A stretch of DNA of 64,000 bases from Cystobasidiopsis lactophilus (taxonomy: Eukaryota > Basidiomycota > Agaricostilbomycetes > Agaricostilbales > Chionosphaeraceae): NCBI GenBank assembly GCA_001599975.1, contig BCIO01000004.1, positions 843,434-907,433 on the forward strand, in the 5' to 3' direction. Below are positions 54,200 to 64,000 of the stretch, in pieces. The number at the start of each line of letters is the position of its first letter. Positions within the stretch are counted from its first letter, which is position 1. A program made the position numbers and the translations under genes. The notes under the pieces are model-generated. The model had not been told where the DNA came from. It did no database searches and was given only the letters and a program-made list of their open reading frames with translations.

Positions 54200-57100
54200 C
54201 TACACCTCGAGCTCTTTGCCTTTCCGTATAGTCCTCCTTCGTGGCCTGTTCCGTCGGCGCTGCCCCATCATCGCCTCCAAGTCGGGCGATCCGAGCTCCA
54301 GCAGCACTCTCGGGAACTTCTTTCTAAACTCTTCAGGTGGTGTCTGGCGAATCAAGTCGCGCAAGCGAGATCTGAGCTGGCTTCGGGTCCCGGCGAGAAA
54401 GAAGGTCTTGAAGAAGGGGTTGCGGTCGCGCCGACGTGGGCCTCCGGCGCGGTCAGAATTCGGTCCATTGATGTAGATAGGCCGGTGAGCGCCAGAGGGA
54501 AGCGACTCGACGGCTTTTGCCAACAAGGATAGGACAGTAGGCCGCGCTGACTGCCTCTCCTCTTCGGATGGCGCCGCCAGGATGTGCTCGCAAATCCAGA
54601 GTGCTTCCTTGCCGCGCAGCATTTGCACCAGCATTACCACCAAGTCGTTCCAATTGCCTGCGTCGAAGGGGAAGCCAGCCTCCAGCAGTCCCACCCAGGT
54701 GGCCAGCGTGCGCCGGCGCCACCCAGAGCGACAGAGCCCGTCAAAAACCACAGCAAAAGGGCCACACAGGTATGCGGGCGCTACCAGCGCTTGCGAGTTC
54801 GAGAAGTGCAGCTTCCGCTTGTCGGTCAAGGCCAAGTGGTGTGCGTGCCACCAAGCCCTCTCCAGGCGCTTCCAATTGCCGTCGGCCAAGAGGGCGCTGA
54901 AGTGTTCAGTCTGTGCATAGACGTCCGGAGTCGTGCCGGCGCTCTTCAGGTCAGACATTGCTCGGCGGGCTCCCTCCACGCCGTCGTGCGCTGCCGCCCT
55001 GCCGACGAATGGGTTGAGGATGTCGCTGATCGGTTGAGCTTCTACGACCGCCACATCCTGCTCAGACTGAAGCGTATGGCGTTGCTGCTTCAGATCGTCG
55101 AGAAATTTGTCCGCCAGATGCCGGGCGACGGCAGTCCTTGATGCCTTCAACTCGTTGTAAATTGTTTGGGCGTAAATGACCGAGCTGGGTTGGACGTTCT
55201 CATTCACCATTCGCGTCAGATACTCGGACGCCTGCTCGAGCTTGTTGAGCTTGTAGGCTTGGCGAGTAACGATGCCGTATGCATGGACGGTCGGTGGCAG
55301 ATCAAATTGCTTGAACAGGCTATCGAAGATTTGCTGCATGAGCCTGGCGTTTCCTGTTCGGGCCGCCCCATCGAGGAGGATGGCGATGGTGTGGGCATCC
55401 GGCTGGAGATTACGAGCGGCGAGGTCGCCCAAAAGCAATCGCACATCAGACATGCGAATTTGCTGAAAGCTGGTTCCCGCTCTCAGATGCGCCTGGAGCT
55501 TGGCGTTGAAGAAGGCGACGTCCTTTTGAGCCTCGTCCATCTCTTCCTCCGCCTGCTGCAGAACGTCGGCAACGGCTGGCCAGCGCTGGTCGGCCACCAA
55601 GGCCCGGATAACAGTGGTCCACATGCTCGTCGTCATCTCCACCCCTTCTGTCTTGATCAACTTCAAGTCTTGGAGGCATGCAGTGGAGTCTTTGAGCGAG
55701 TAGTGGAGGTAGATGAGGGCATGGTACATTTTTGAGTCGAGGCGATCGAAAGACTGAACGGCTTCTCGCCAAAGCTGGTGGAAACCACGGAAGTCGGCAA
55801 GTTTGGCATGATGCCACAGGGCGAAAGTGAACAGGCTGGCGGATCGACGTGCCGGAAAGCGGGCGACCAAAAGATCGCGGGCGCAAGTCAAGCGATTATC
55901 TCGAAGGGCGACGTTGACCATGTCTGACCAGAACAGATCCAGCCGTTCGGGAGTGGGGTGGGCTACTCGAAGCTGCTTCGCCAACGCTCGAGCAAAGGCG
56001 ATTTGAGATTGACGCTGGGCCTGCAGCGCTACGGGCGACATGGACAGCAGCTTCTGCGGCTCAGCGTCCCAGAGAGAATAGGCAGCACGGTAGATTCGTC
56101 GATCTAACTTGCGGACAGAGGGCTCTTGGTCTTGCGGCTGTTGGAGGAGCAACCACCGTACAGACCACGCTTGCTCATTGAGGCGGAGGCGCAGCAACAC
56201 TTCAGCCAAAGATGTCAAGCTGGGCTGGTCTACTTGGCAGTCAATCGAGCACCAGAGGTATTGCGTGAGGAGGGACGCATTGGTGATTTGAGCGTCGAGC
56301 GGCTCGTTGGGAATTTGGGCGAGGGCCGCTTGAAACATGGTCACGGGGAGTCGTGAGTTGGGATAGCGCTGCGAGACGAGGGACAATAAGCCTTCGGCGC
56401 CGAGGCTGCGAATATTGGAGAAGACGAGGTCGGAAAATGCTCTACGAAGGCTGGTGGCAGCGGCGGTGGGCGATGGGCGGAAGAGCAGGTCTTCAAAGAC
56501 ACTCCAATATGGCATGATGAGGTACTTCAAGAGGTCGGGAAACGAGGCGAAGCGATCGCGCAGGATGGCGGCAAAAACTTCGGCGCACGCATTCTGCCAC
56601 GGTGGTTGATGCAGGCTGGCCTGGGCGGTCAAAAGTTCCGAAAGTTGGTATTGTAGAGCGTAGTCGTCCAAAGACGTGCCATCGACCCGCTGGAGGGCGG
56701 TGATCAGCCGCATCTGAAAGTCGAACCGATCCTCTGCCTCCACACACTGCCCCAAGTGTTGCTGCCCCAGTTGCTCAATCATCAGCTTCCACCCTGGATC
56801 AAGCGTCCGCTGAGAATGGCGAAGCTCGTCCAGCAGCCTCTGAGCGCTGGCTAAACTCCGCTGGCCGGCCTCGTAGCGCTGCCAACTCTCCTTCAGATCC
56901 CCCTCCAGCACATCAACTCTTGGCGCCCGTAGCTGCGATGTGGCCACAGCCGAAGAGATGCCCCTGCAGTTGCTGGCCAGGCTGGGCCCGACGTGGAAGG
57001 TGATCGTCGCTACGGCCGTCGTCGCTCTGACTTCAAGTCTGGATGACGAGCCGGTGGCCTTGACAGGGGGCGGTGGCCTTGAGCATGTCGTAAGCTTGGA

Positions 57101-57358
57101 TGAAGACGGCTGCTGGTAAGAGGGCCAGAAGAACAGGCCGTCCGGCGCGGGCTGTGGGACGGACCACGCAGGCAGGAGGAAGTCGAACAGCTCGATCGAT
57201 GCCGGGCTCCCATATGAGCTGGCCGTGTAGGTCGATGCATTCCTATCCCGGACCAGAGCCTTGAGCAGGCGGGCTTGGAGTCTATGCCGCAACGCCGCGG
57301 GCATACAACTGAGTCTGCTGTTGACATGCGCATCAAAATTTCTGATGGGCCGCCACAC
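54200..57358 (-). CDS. large PPR-like mitochondrial protein
   Basis: Single exon of 1052 codons. The arginine-rich start MWRPIRNFDAHVNSRLSCMP suggests a mitochondrial presequence. From about residue 480 on, helical pairs of about 35 residues fit pentatricopeptide repeats (SKMYHALIYLHYSLKDSTAC, TSMWTTVIRALVADQRWPAV, DAHTIAILLDGAARTGNARL, HAYGIVTRQAYKLNKLEQAS, SVIYAQTIYNELKASRTAVA, VVFDGLCRSGWRRRTLATWV). The very basic C-terminus (RRRNRPRRRTIRKGKELEV) may bind RNA. Such proteins stabilise or process mitochondrial transcripts, but I cannot name an orthologue. Its first about 160 codons and promoter are copied at 58225-58788. Confidence 0.8.
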   Translation of the reverse strand: MWRPIRNFDAHVNSRLSCMPAALRHRLQARLLKALVRDRNASTYTASSYGSPASIELFDFLLPAWSVPQPAPDGLFFWPSYQQPSSSKLTTCSRPPPPVKATGSSSRLEVRATTAVATITFHVGPSLASNCRGISSAVATSQLRAPRVDVLEGDLKESWQRYEAGQRSLASAQRLLDELRHSQRTLDPGWKLMIEQLGQQHLGQCVEAEDRFDFQMRLITALQRVDGTSLDDYALQYQLSELLTAQASLHQPPWQNACAEVFAAILRDRFASFPDLLKYLIMPYWSVFEDLLFRPSPTAAATSLRRAFSDLVFSNIRSLGAEGLLSLVSQRYPNSRLPVTMFQAALAQIPNEPLDAQITNASLLTQYLWCSIDCQVDQPSLTSLAEVLLRLRLNEQAWSVRWLLLQQPQDQEPSVRKLDRRIYRAAYSLWDAEPQKLLSMSPVALQAQRQSQIAFARALAKQLRVAHPTPERLDLFWSDMVNVALRDNRLTCARDLLVARFPARRSASLFTFALWHHAKLADFRGFHQLWREAVQSFDRLDSKMYHALIYLHYSLKDSTACLQDLKLIKTEGVEMTTSMWTTVIRALVADQRWPAVADVLQQAEEEMDEAQKDVAFFNAKLQAHLRAGTSFQQIRMSDVRLLLGDLAARNLQPDAHTIAILLDGAARTGNARLMQQIFDSLFKQFDLPPTVHAYGIVTRQAYKLNKLEQASEYLTRMVNENVQPSSVIYAQTIYNELKASRTAVARHLADKFLDDLKQQRHTLQSEQDVAVVEAQPISDILNPFVGRAAAHDGVEGARRAMSDLKSAGTTPDVYAQTEHFSALLADGNWKRLERAWWHAHHLALTDKRKLHFSNSQALVAPAYLCGPFAVVFDGLCRSGWRRRTLATWVGLLEAGFPFDAGNWNDLVVMLVQMLRGKEALWICEHILAAPSEEERQSARPTVLSLLAKAVESLPSGAHRPIYINGPNSDRAGGPRRRDRNPFFKTFFLAGTRSQLRSRLRDLIRQTPPEEFRKKFPRVLLELGSPDLEAMMGQRRRNRPRRRTIRKGKELEV

Positions 57359-57450
57359 GCTGGAACCGACCTTTGATGCCGCTCGAACTAGCGCCAGAGC
57401 AGACAGGAGCTTTTACTTGGCAGGTCAAAACCCCTAGTGGTGCCACAGGT
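56877..57450. repeat. local direct duplication, copy 1 (5' part of PPR gene)
   Basis: The segment from the N-terminal coding part of the PPR gene through its start and upstream region recurs, same orientation, at 58225-58788 with only scattered substitutions and one deletion of about 20 bases in copy 2. Spacing is about 1.35 kb. Confidence 0.92.
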
Positions 57451-57518
57451 CGGTGATGGACGTGGAGCAAACCTGGAACTAGCTCTCTCCGTTGCTCTCA
57501 ATCAGCGATGATGCGGCG

Positions 57519-58077
57519 ATGCGGGTCCCAGACGACGGAGAGGAGCCGGCGCCGCCTGCGCCTGCTTCAAGTCCACTAGATGTCCCGAGGTATCTAGAGC
57601 GGCACTTTGCTGGCGATCCAGATCAACTCGACGTCTCCGTGTTGCTCTGGAGAAGAGCGTTCTCCGAGTGAGCCCATTGCGTTTTCGCTTTGTTGAGGGT
57701 TATAACTAATAGCACTTTCATTTAGATCACCCTTGTTTGTTGCCGAGTACTACGGGGACCAACAATCATTATACGAACTGTTCATTCGCGCAATCGCGGC
57801 TGCAGTAGACGACGAAGTTTATTGGGCTGGCGCCAAAGTCGCTGGACCATTATTCACATTGAACTTCCGTACGGGAGAAGCATTTCGACACCTCGAAAGA
57901 CAGCTCGCTGTCGCCAAGCATCGGAGTGCATCTGTGGGTACAGTTCGTTTAGAGTTCGCTCTTGCTCACTTGTCGGTGGTTCAGTCTTCTGGCTCGTCTT
58001 CTTCTCGCCGGCGTGGAAGCGTCCGCTTTCACCACAAATCTGATCACCTCTCAGTCATCGACGAGCAGGACGTCTGA
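57519..58077 (+). CDS. small unknown protein X
   Basis: Two exons (57519-57667, 57726-58077) encode 166 residues in phase. It starts MRVPDDGEEPAPPAPASSPL and continues DVPRYLERHFAGDPDQLDVS; exon 2 has VAEYYGDQQSLYELFIRAIA. No domain recognised. It is divergent from the PPR gene with about 160 bases between starts. Y at 58844 is in the same position beside the copied PPR fragment, has an intron at a comparable point and phase, and has a similar opening (DLPLFIRRAFVDDGPKLECA). X and Y are therefore probably paralogues. The tail after residue 100 is low-complexity and its exact end is uncertain. Confidence 0.5.
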
Positions 58078-58224
58078 GGCCGATCTTCAGATGTGAGTGA
58101 ACTCAATAAAATACGCACGTCATTTGATGCCTTTTCCTAGTGTCGGCGGTTCTCGCCCTCCTACTGTCCACCACCACCACCCCCTCCTCCTCCTCCACTC
58201 GCCGCGAACCCGCCAGTCAATCAA

Positions 58225-58788
58225 CACGCTGCCAACTCTCCTTCAGATTCCCCTCCAGCACATCAACTCTTGGCGCCCGTAGCTGCGATGTGGCCACAGC
58301 CGAAGAGACGCCCCTGCAGTTGCTGGCCAGATTGGGCCCGACGTGGAAGGTGATCGTCGCTACGGCCGTCGTCGCTTTGACTTCAAGTCTGGATGATGAG
58401 CCGGTGGCCTTGACGGGGGGCGGTGGCCTTGAGCATGTCGTAAGCTTAGATGAAGACGGCTGCTGGTAAGAGGAGCTCATGGCGTGAGCTTTGGGACGGA
58501 CCATGCAGGCAGGAGGAAGTCGAACAGCTCGATCGATGCCGGGCTCCCATATGAGCTGGCCGTGTAGGTCGATGCATTTCTGTCCCGGACCAGAGCCTTG
58601 AACAAGCGGGCTTGGAGTCGATGCCACAACATCGCGGTCATAGAACTGAGTGTGCTGTTGACATGCGCATCAAAATTTCTGATGGGCCGCCACACGCTGG
58701 AACCGACCTTTGATGCCGCTCGAACTGGCGCCAGAGCAGACGGTAGATTCTACTTGGCAGGACAAAGACCCTAGTGGTGCCACAGGTG
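58225..58788 (-). pseudogene. truncated copy of the PPR gene 5' end
   Basis: Copy 2 of the local duplication. It retains the start codon (58695) and about the first 160 codons with frame disruptions, and lacks all of the repeats. Identity to copy 1 is well above nine in ten. It cannot give the full protein. Its upstream side runs into gene Y as copy 1 runs into gene X. Confidence 0.9.
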
Positions 58789-58843
58789 TTCTCCCAACTG
58801 GGTTGTTGCGGTCAGAGCTGCTCTTTTCGAAACCGCCATCATT

Positions 58844-59363
58844 ATGGAGCCGCCGCCATATCAAGAAGGCTCAGATGCGCCTGACCTGCCTCTGTTTATA
58901 CGTCGGGCTTTCGTTGATGACGGTCCCAAGCTCGAGTGCGCCCTATCCGCGTGGCCACTCATATGGCAGTAGGCTTAACCCCTTTTCGGCGTGGTGGCAA
59001 AACGCTCAAACCTCCTGCAGGAAGGCAATCTTCAAACGCCTTTACGTCAAAGATCAAGTGAAGGCGTATGGCGCTGTCCGCGACGCAGTGAATCATGCAG
59101 CGAGACTCCCGGAATGGGAACGCTCATCCCATTACTCACCAGGAGCTCGCGCCGATTGCCGAGTCCTTGCGACCATCGGCTCCCTCATCGAAGCGTTGGG
59201 CGACAAAGAGTACAGTTTAAAATTGGTGTGTCGCTCCTTGAAAATCCATCCTTTCTCGCTGAGCAAGACTGCACAGTTGAGCTCCAAATCCTCACGCCGG
59301 CATGGTCTTCCGTTCCGCCTGCGCCCTACCAACCTGACGCCCATCGCCGAACAGCCAGTCTGA
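58844..59363 (+). CDS. small unknown protein Y, probable paralogue of X
   Basis: It starts MEPPPYQEGSDAPDLPLFIR. Exon 1 is 58844-58968. Exon 2 from 59021 reads KAIFKRLYVKDQVKAYGAVR, then SLIEALGDKEYSLKL, and stays open to 59363, with or without a small intron from 59226. Beyond that, coding-like pieces continue (EVPDVDLEDGLEADFGGEQA near 59490), and a 45-base block at 59586-59630 matches exon 2 of X almost exactly. The locus may therefore be longer, or it may include a second broken copy of X. No domain recognised. Confidence 0.4.
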
Positions 59364-59619
59364 CAATGAGGAGCGGCCGTGGGTGTCCGGCGATTGGCGG
59401 AACAAGCAAGGATCAAGTTTCGAGCTAGCCTCATCACCGCTGGCCTGGCCGAGACAGAAACAGCTCTCGCCAGGGTGGCAAAGCGGAGGTGCCCGACGTC
59501 GACCTGGAGGATGGCTTGGAGGCCGACTTTGGAGGCGAGCAGGCACAAAACGAGCACGTCATGCAGCACCAGCAGCTCGGGCCTACGAACTGTTCATTCG
59601 CGCAATTGAGGCCGCAGTA

Positions 59620-60030
59620 GACGACGAAAGTTGTTGGCTGGCCTCGTCGTCCAGAATCCCAGATCGGTCGCAGCAGCAGCAGCCACCGCAGCCGCCCCGA
59701 GGCATGCTCTTCGATGTCACCTCATACACTTTGGCCTTCGCGCTCATGCTGGTGCCAGGAAGGTACTTCGAACGGGGCGTGTCGGTCTGCTGGTGTCTTC
59801 CGTTCTTGCTCTTCGAAAGAGTAGGACTTTGGGGACAGCGGAAACGGTGGAAGGGGTTCGTGAGGCAGAAGGGACACTGACATGTTACAGACTGCTCCAT
59901 TGTGATTTCGAGCTTTTTTGTCTACCAATAATTGCGGCGCGCTAGCCCAAGGCGAAGGACAGGGGGAGAAGCTCATTCTGCGGCGCGCCGACGACGAGCG
60001 ACTCGCAATGTAGCCATTTGGTTGCTACAG
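59620..60030. other. unassigned stretch before MLH3
   Basis: Overlapping open frames on both strands, none convincing. The minus-strand one (59900-59583) has a cysteine cluster CGGCCCC and the stretch SAKAKVYEVTSKSMP. It could be a small gene, but there is no supporting feature. Confidence 0.3.
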
Positions 60031-62626
60031 ATGGACCGGTTACCAGACGAGACCATCAAGAGCCTTCGGAGCTCCTTCATCCTCACCTCGTTTCTGACTG
60101 CCGTCGAAGAGCTCCTTCAGAATGGTGCGCTTCAACTTCTCGAGAATCGACCTTGGTGCGTGCGCCCTCGCTAAGCCCCTGCCGACAGCCCTGGATGCAC
60201 AGGCTACTACCATCGAAATTGCCCTGCAAGCTTCTCTGTGGTCGTGCCGGGTGACAGACAATGGCCACGGCTGCCCAGCGCAAGACTTGCAGAATCTCGG
60301 CAAACGTTACTTCACCAGCAAAGCTTCGACCCTGACCAGTCTGGCCTCCGTGTTCTCGTTTGGCTTCAGAGGGGAGGCCTTGGCTTCTATCGCTGAGATT
60401 GCGACTCTCGAGGTCCACTCGAGGCACCGGAACAGCGAGGACACCTACACTGTTCACATCCGCGCAAGTCCTCTCTTCCCCTTCAAGCGCTCTCCTGATC
60501 CTGAAGGCGTCTCTTTCAGGGCGGTGTGTTGAAACACTGCGGTCCATCAAAGACTTCCAAGCAGCGCGACCGGCCCGGCACGACAGTCCAGATTCGTGAC
60601 CTCTTCTACAAATGGCCAGTCAGGCGGAAGACGGCTGGCTCTTCGACAGAGCAGATCCGGAAGATGATCGAAGGTCTGAGCCTGGTGCGGCCCAAGGTGG
60701 CGATCACACTTCTGGATCTGGAGCGGCCCGAGCAAAGGGTTCTGGGCATCTCAAAGTCGTTTTCCGTTCAAGACCGTTGGGGCGCCCTATTTGGTCGTGG
60801 ATATATCAGAGTATATCTTATTGACATTTTTGTTGCTTGCCATCGCTGAGTCCTCGAGCAGCACGTCGAGTGCCTTCGAGAGGTCGACCAAGATGTGACT
60901 GTCGAAGGATTTATTTCACTCGTGGCAGTCCCCGGCAAGCAATTTCAGTTCATTTGTAGGCCTCGTCACTCAAAGATTGAAGCGTTTGTTGATCGGAGGC
61001 ACAGATATCAACTCTCGGCCTCTAGCAGCAGGCGCCCTTCACCAAGCCATCAACGACAGCTTTGCCAAGAGCTCTTTTGCAACTACTGCCGACGGAATTC
61101 TGGTCGATACTTCTCCTCAAAAGCAAAAGCAGCGCACTTCGTATGCTGTATCATCTACCAAAAAACAGACAGATCGATTCCCTGCCTTCTGCTTGGACAT
61201 TGCCATCCCGCCGGCACTGGTCGACATCACCGTCGAGCCTGGTAAAAAGTCAGTACAGCTTCAGGTGCGGCAGCTACTACGAAGCATCGTCCGCTAGAAA
61301 CTCAAATGTCCGTTACATGTGCAGAACGAGAACCGGTTGATCAGTCTCCTCGAAGGGATCTGCTCAGACTACCTCGAAGCCCATCACTTCAGGACCAAGC
61401 CGATCCAAAAGCGACCTCATGATCGAGTCGGAGTTGCCGTTCCTAAGAAGAAGTCTAAAGTTGCCGAGCTGCTGAAGAAGCCGGCCAAGGCCCTTATTGC
61501 CCATCCTGATGATCAAGACATCGACGAGGATGATCAGTTCATGCGCTGGGAAGACCCGACTACCAAACAACTCTACATGGTAGACCGCAAGACGGGCCAT
61601 TCGCGGACGCTGAAGCAGCACGAACAGCTGCGGCTCCCCAATGGCGACTCCGCCGGCTCGGCCAGCGCTCTCAGAGTGGATAGGAAGAAGCCAGAGGGAG
61701 ACATGCCAAGCTGGTTGAGCGACATTTTGGCCGTGGACGCTCCCGCCGTAGACTTGCCCTTGGTCCCACCAGGACAACGCCACCAGTCCTGCCCGATCCC
61801 CGATGTCGACGCCACCAACCCCAAACATCTCCCTCAACTTGTTCACCCTCCAAACTCCGTCGCGCTGACCAAAGAGGACCTGGCCCAAGCGCAAGTCATC
61901 GGCCAGGTCGACGCCAAGTTCATCCTCTGCCGGCGCGACGCCACCTTGTTTTTGGTGGACCAACACGCGGCGGACGAGCGGCTTCGAGTTGAGCGCTTTC
62001 TTTCAGACCTATGCACCTCCAAGCCCGTCCCGACTACGCTCTTCCAATCTCCGCACTTGATTTTGCTCTCGCAAGACGAGGCGCAGAGCCTGACGGAGGA
62101 CAAAATGGCCGTGTTCGCTCGCTGGGGCATCGGTTTGGAATGGTCTGATGAGGACTTTGGTGGTGGCAAGGACTATGTGCAGCTGGGTGTCACTGGTGTG
62201 CCGACCGTGGTGGAGAAGAGGCTGCGCAATGAGCCTTGGCTGCTCCGGGAGATGATCGGTGAGGGTCTTTTCCTTTCTATCGTTGCAACAGCTCTGAGTT
62301 GTGAGATCGGATACAGGACAGTTCTTGGTACAGCTGGATGAGCAGCCCCAAGCGGCGTCGACCGCCGCTCGCCATTGGACCTCGCAAGTTCGCCTCCTCC
62401 CGCGGGTGCTCTTGGACCTGATCAACTCGAAAGCATGCCGAGGTGCGCTACCTTTCTGCTCGTTATGGTCATGGGCTCAAAGCCAGCTCAAGGGGCCATC
62501 ATGTTCAACGACACTTTGGACCGAGACCAGTGCACCCGGCTCATCTCCGATCTGGCCCAGGCTAGCTTCGCCTTTCAGTGTGCGCACGGCCGGCCGTCTC
62601 TGCATGTAGTAGCGTCGATGGCATGA
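60031..62626 (+). CDS. MLH3: DNA mismatch repair protein Mlh3
   Basis: Eight exons (60031-60124, 60189-60451, 60520-60793, 60851-60955, 61005-61264, 61325-62258, 62317-62442, 62493-62626) encode 729 residues with phases closed. GHKL ATPase motifs: EELLQNALDAQATTIEI, VTDNGHG, KRYFTSKAS, FGFRGEALASIAEI and GTTVQIRDLFYKWPVRRK. The C-terminal endonuclease region has ILCRRDATLFLVDQHAADER (the DQHA-x2-E-x4-E motif), ending in SKACRGAIMFNDTL and CAHGRPSLH, which are Mlh3 rather than Pms1 signatures. Mlh1-Mlh3 nicks DNA in mismatch repair and resolves meiotic crossovers. The linker is shorter than in yeast. Confidence 0.94.
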
Positions 62627-62805
62627 AATTGATGATTTGCTTATCTCGAGATTACGAAGAAACACTGGAGGTCGTCGACCTTGTACAAAGCGGAAAAACC
62701 GAAGGGCGAACCTCGCTCCCCCTCTTGACAGAATCTAAAGCGAGCGATTGACGTGCTGTGTATGTGTAGCATGGTGATGAAAGTGGGTTAGGGGGAAAGG
62801 GGGAA

Positions 62806-63722
62806 TCAGAGCCGCCGAGTGGCCTGTCGCTTGGCCGGACGAGATTCGGAGGGCGGCGGTGGGGCCTCTGGCGTGTTCAACACGAACAGGGGCTGCTCTT
62901 GCTGACCCATCATGGACTCCTCTTGCACCATCGCTTCCGGCCCGCCAGACGCCAGCTGGACCACTTCCGGAGCATCCCAGAGGTACGCCTTGCGCTTGAA
63001 GCCCGTGGCGGGCGGTAAGGCGTCAAAGCTCGAGTTGGGGGACGGGGGCCGCCTGGAGTGCTTGTGAGGCCTAGAAGACCTAATCGGGAGGGCCGGGGAG
63101 GAGGAGGAAGACGCCTCGGTGGTCGAGGCGGTGAAGGAGGTCGAGGCTGAGGGAGGGACAGCAAACGTAAAGTCGTGCGCGGCTGGCAGCGCTGACGGCG
63201 GGGCCGGGGACGACGTTGGTGGCGCCATGGCCGCACGGTGCTGCTGGGGTGGTGGCGGCGCTGGCCGCTGCAGGTGGTCGTCCTCGTTCTCGGACACGTC
63301 TGCCCTGAGCGATTCCTGCCTGGCCTGGGTTGCGTCAAAACAAACAATGAGCCTCCTCTGTTGACTCGCGGGTGGCGCTTCAGGGAAGCAAGCTGACCTC
63401 GATCCAGTTGAACAGGTGCTGCCTGCTGTGGCCGTCGTCGAGGCCGGACTGCAGAACTTGGAGGACTGCGAGGGAATCATCGATTTGCGCCGTTCAGCGA
63501 CCGGCCCGGCAGCTGAGCGTTGGGCGAGGGGGGCTCACTGTCTGTCAGAGCGTCGTTGTACCCAGACTCGTAGGCTTCCTTGTTGGACGAATGGGCGGAC
63601 TGGAGGAGCAGGGTAATCGCCTGAGCCGCTTGCCGGAAGCTCGCCTGCAGCTCCTTCGACCCTCGTCCTCGGTACTCCGGCCGCTCCGCCAACGCAATGC
63701 CCAGTCTCTTCATGCTGTCCAT
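62806..63722 (-). CDS. small conserved-type protein, possibly of the TAPR1/HAPSTR1-like family
   Basis: Three exons (63722-63539, 63465-63398, 63324-62806) encode 256 residues in phase. The N-terminal 110 residues form a helical unit: KELQASFRQAAQAITLLLQS, NKEAYESGYNDALTDILQVL, DDGHSRQHLFNWIEARQESL. A Pro/Ser/Ala-rich region follows, with a short block FKRKAYLWDAP, and a basic end AKRQATRRL that could be a nuclear signal. The GY--AL-D-----L...W---R pattern recalls a fungal/animal family named after C16orf72, but I am not certain. Convergent with MLH3. Confidence 0.6.
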
Positions 63723-64000
63723 CGCCGCTGCTGTCTGTGCTATAGGGGACCTGGGTCGATTGGGAACAAAAGGCAGAGGAGGGTGTCACGCGCAAGATTT
63801 GCGCAGGCTGAGGGGACTCTTGGTGCTTGTTGTCGATCGGCTCTGTCGGCTCCCATTTGCGATGGAGAACTCGGAACTAGGTACAATAGCAAGCTGGCGC
63901 AAGGAGGGAGGCTTATTTCAGACGGCCTTCTCTGAGCGTTTGTTTACAAGGTCCGCCAGTCAGTCGCTTGCTCGAAAGCGTCCCCGAGAAGAAGCAGCGT
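63723..64000. other. right edge, upstream of the last gene
   Basis: No gene recognised in the final 278 bases. Confidence 0.4.

Noticed and set aside
59583-59900. Small cysteine-rich minus-strand protein
   Set aside because: Only an open frame with a CGGCCCC cluster that mirrors a CAG-repeat-like stretch on the plus strand; no splice or family support.
1-64000. CRISPR arrays, tRNA or rRNA genes, transposons, proviral elements
   Set aside because: None recognised by eye. A tRNA scan and a repeat-library search were not possible, so small or decayed examples could be missed.

Overview
The window is a gene-dense stretch of a fungal nuclear genome, most likely a basidiomycete. The signs are many short spliceosomal introns (mostly 40-80 bases, donors often GTGCGT or GTGAGT), tandem F-box-like genes opening with a 'LP-E-W--VLE' motif, small promoters, and a full set of eukaryotic housekeeping genes. 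I found no bacterial-type operon, CRISPR array, tRNA gene or recognisable transposon. A five-N gap at 30165-30169 shows that this is an assembly.

Layout. 1-1026: 3' end of an MFS drug-type transporter. 1409-2416: PER1 (GPI remodelling). 2427-4174: a ladder of ten related intron-like units with no recognised product. 4208-4947: LSM12 (-). 5487-6131: unknown. 6647-7285: ribosomal protein eL22. 7735-9751: CBF5. 9987-11846 (-) and 13189-15041 (-): two unknown two-module proteins, with a CBF5 fragment (12750-13117) between them. 15442-17340: mitochondrial serine O-acyltransferase. 17653-22140: three tandem F-box-like genes. 22516-25324: MCM7. 25545-28456 (-): kexin. 28565-29114 (-): MIC12-like. 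29581-32111: two adjacent GPI-anchored-type surface proteins. 32307-33857: Mss51-like. 34161-35785: protein with Spa2-homology repeats and a PH domain. 35897-37739 (-): unknown gene with only phase-0 introns. 38294-42076: VPS54. 42508-44822: GID7/WDR26. 45130-46460: PQ-loop transporter. 46717-47999: MYND-finger protein. 48446-50322: second MFS transporter, with two GC-AG introns. 50604-51536: mitoribosomal mS23. 51583-53184 (-): NAPE-PLD. 53248-54095: short-chain dehydrogenase. 54200-57358 (-): large PPR-like protein. 57519-59363: two small unknown genes X and Y plus a copied piece of the PPR gene. 60031-62626: MLH3. 62806-63722 (-): small conserved-type protein.

Most genes are unrelated neighbours. 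Two places show the same history: a unit made of a housekeeping gene and its neighbour was duplicated locally, the housekeeping copy survives only as a high-identity fragment (CBF5; PPR gene), and the neighbouring gene pair diverged strongly. Coding joints were checked by hand with phase arithmetic. They close exactly for eL22, CBF5, cys2-like, MCM7, kexin, MIC12, the second surface protein, Mss51, VPS54, GID7, the PQ-loop gene, the 48-50 kb MFS gene, mS23, NAPE-PLD, SDR, MLH3, the 62.8 kb gene and the three unknown minus-strand genes at 9987, 13189 and 35897. No similarity search or transcript data was available, so family names rest on recognised motifs.
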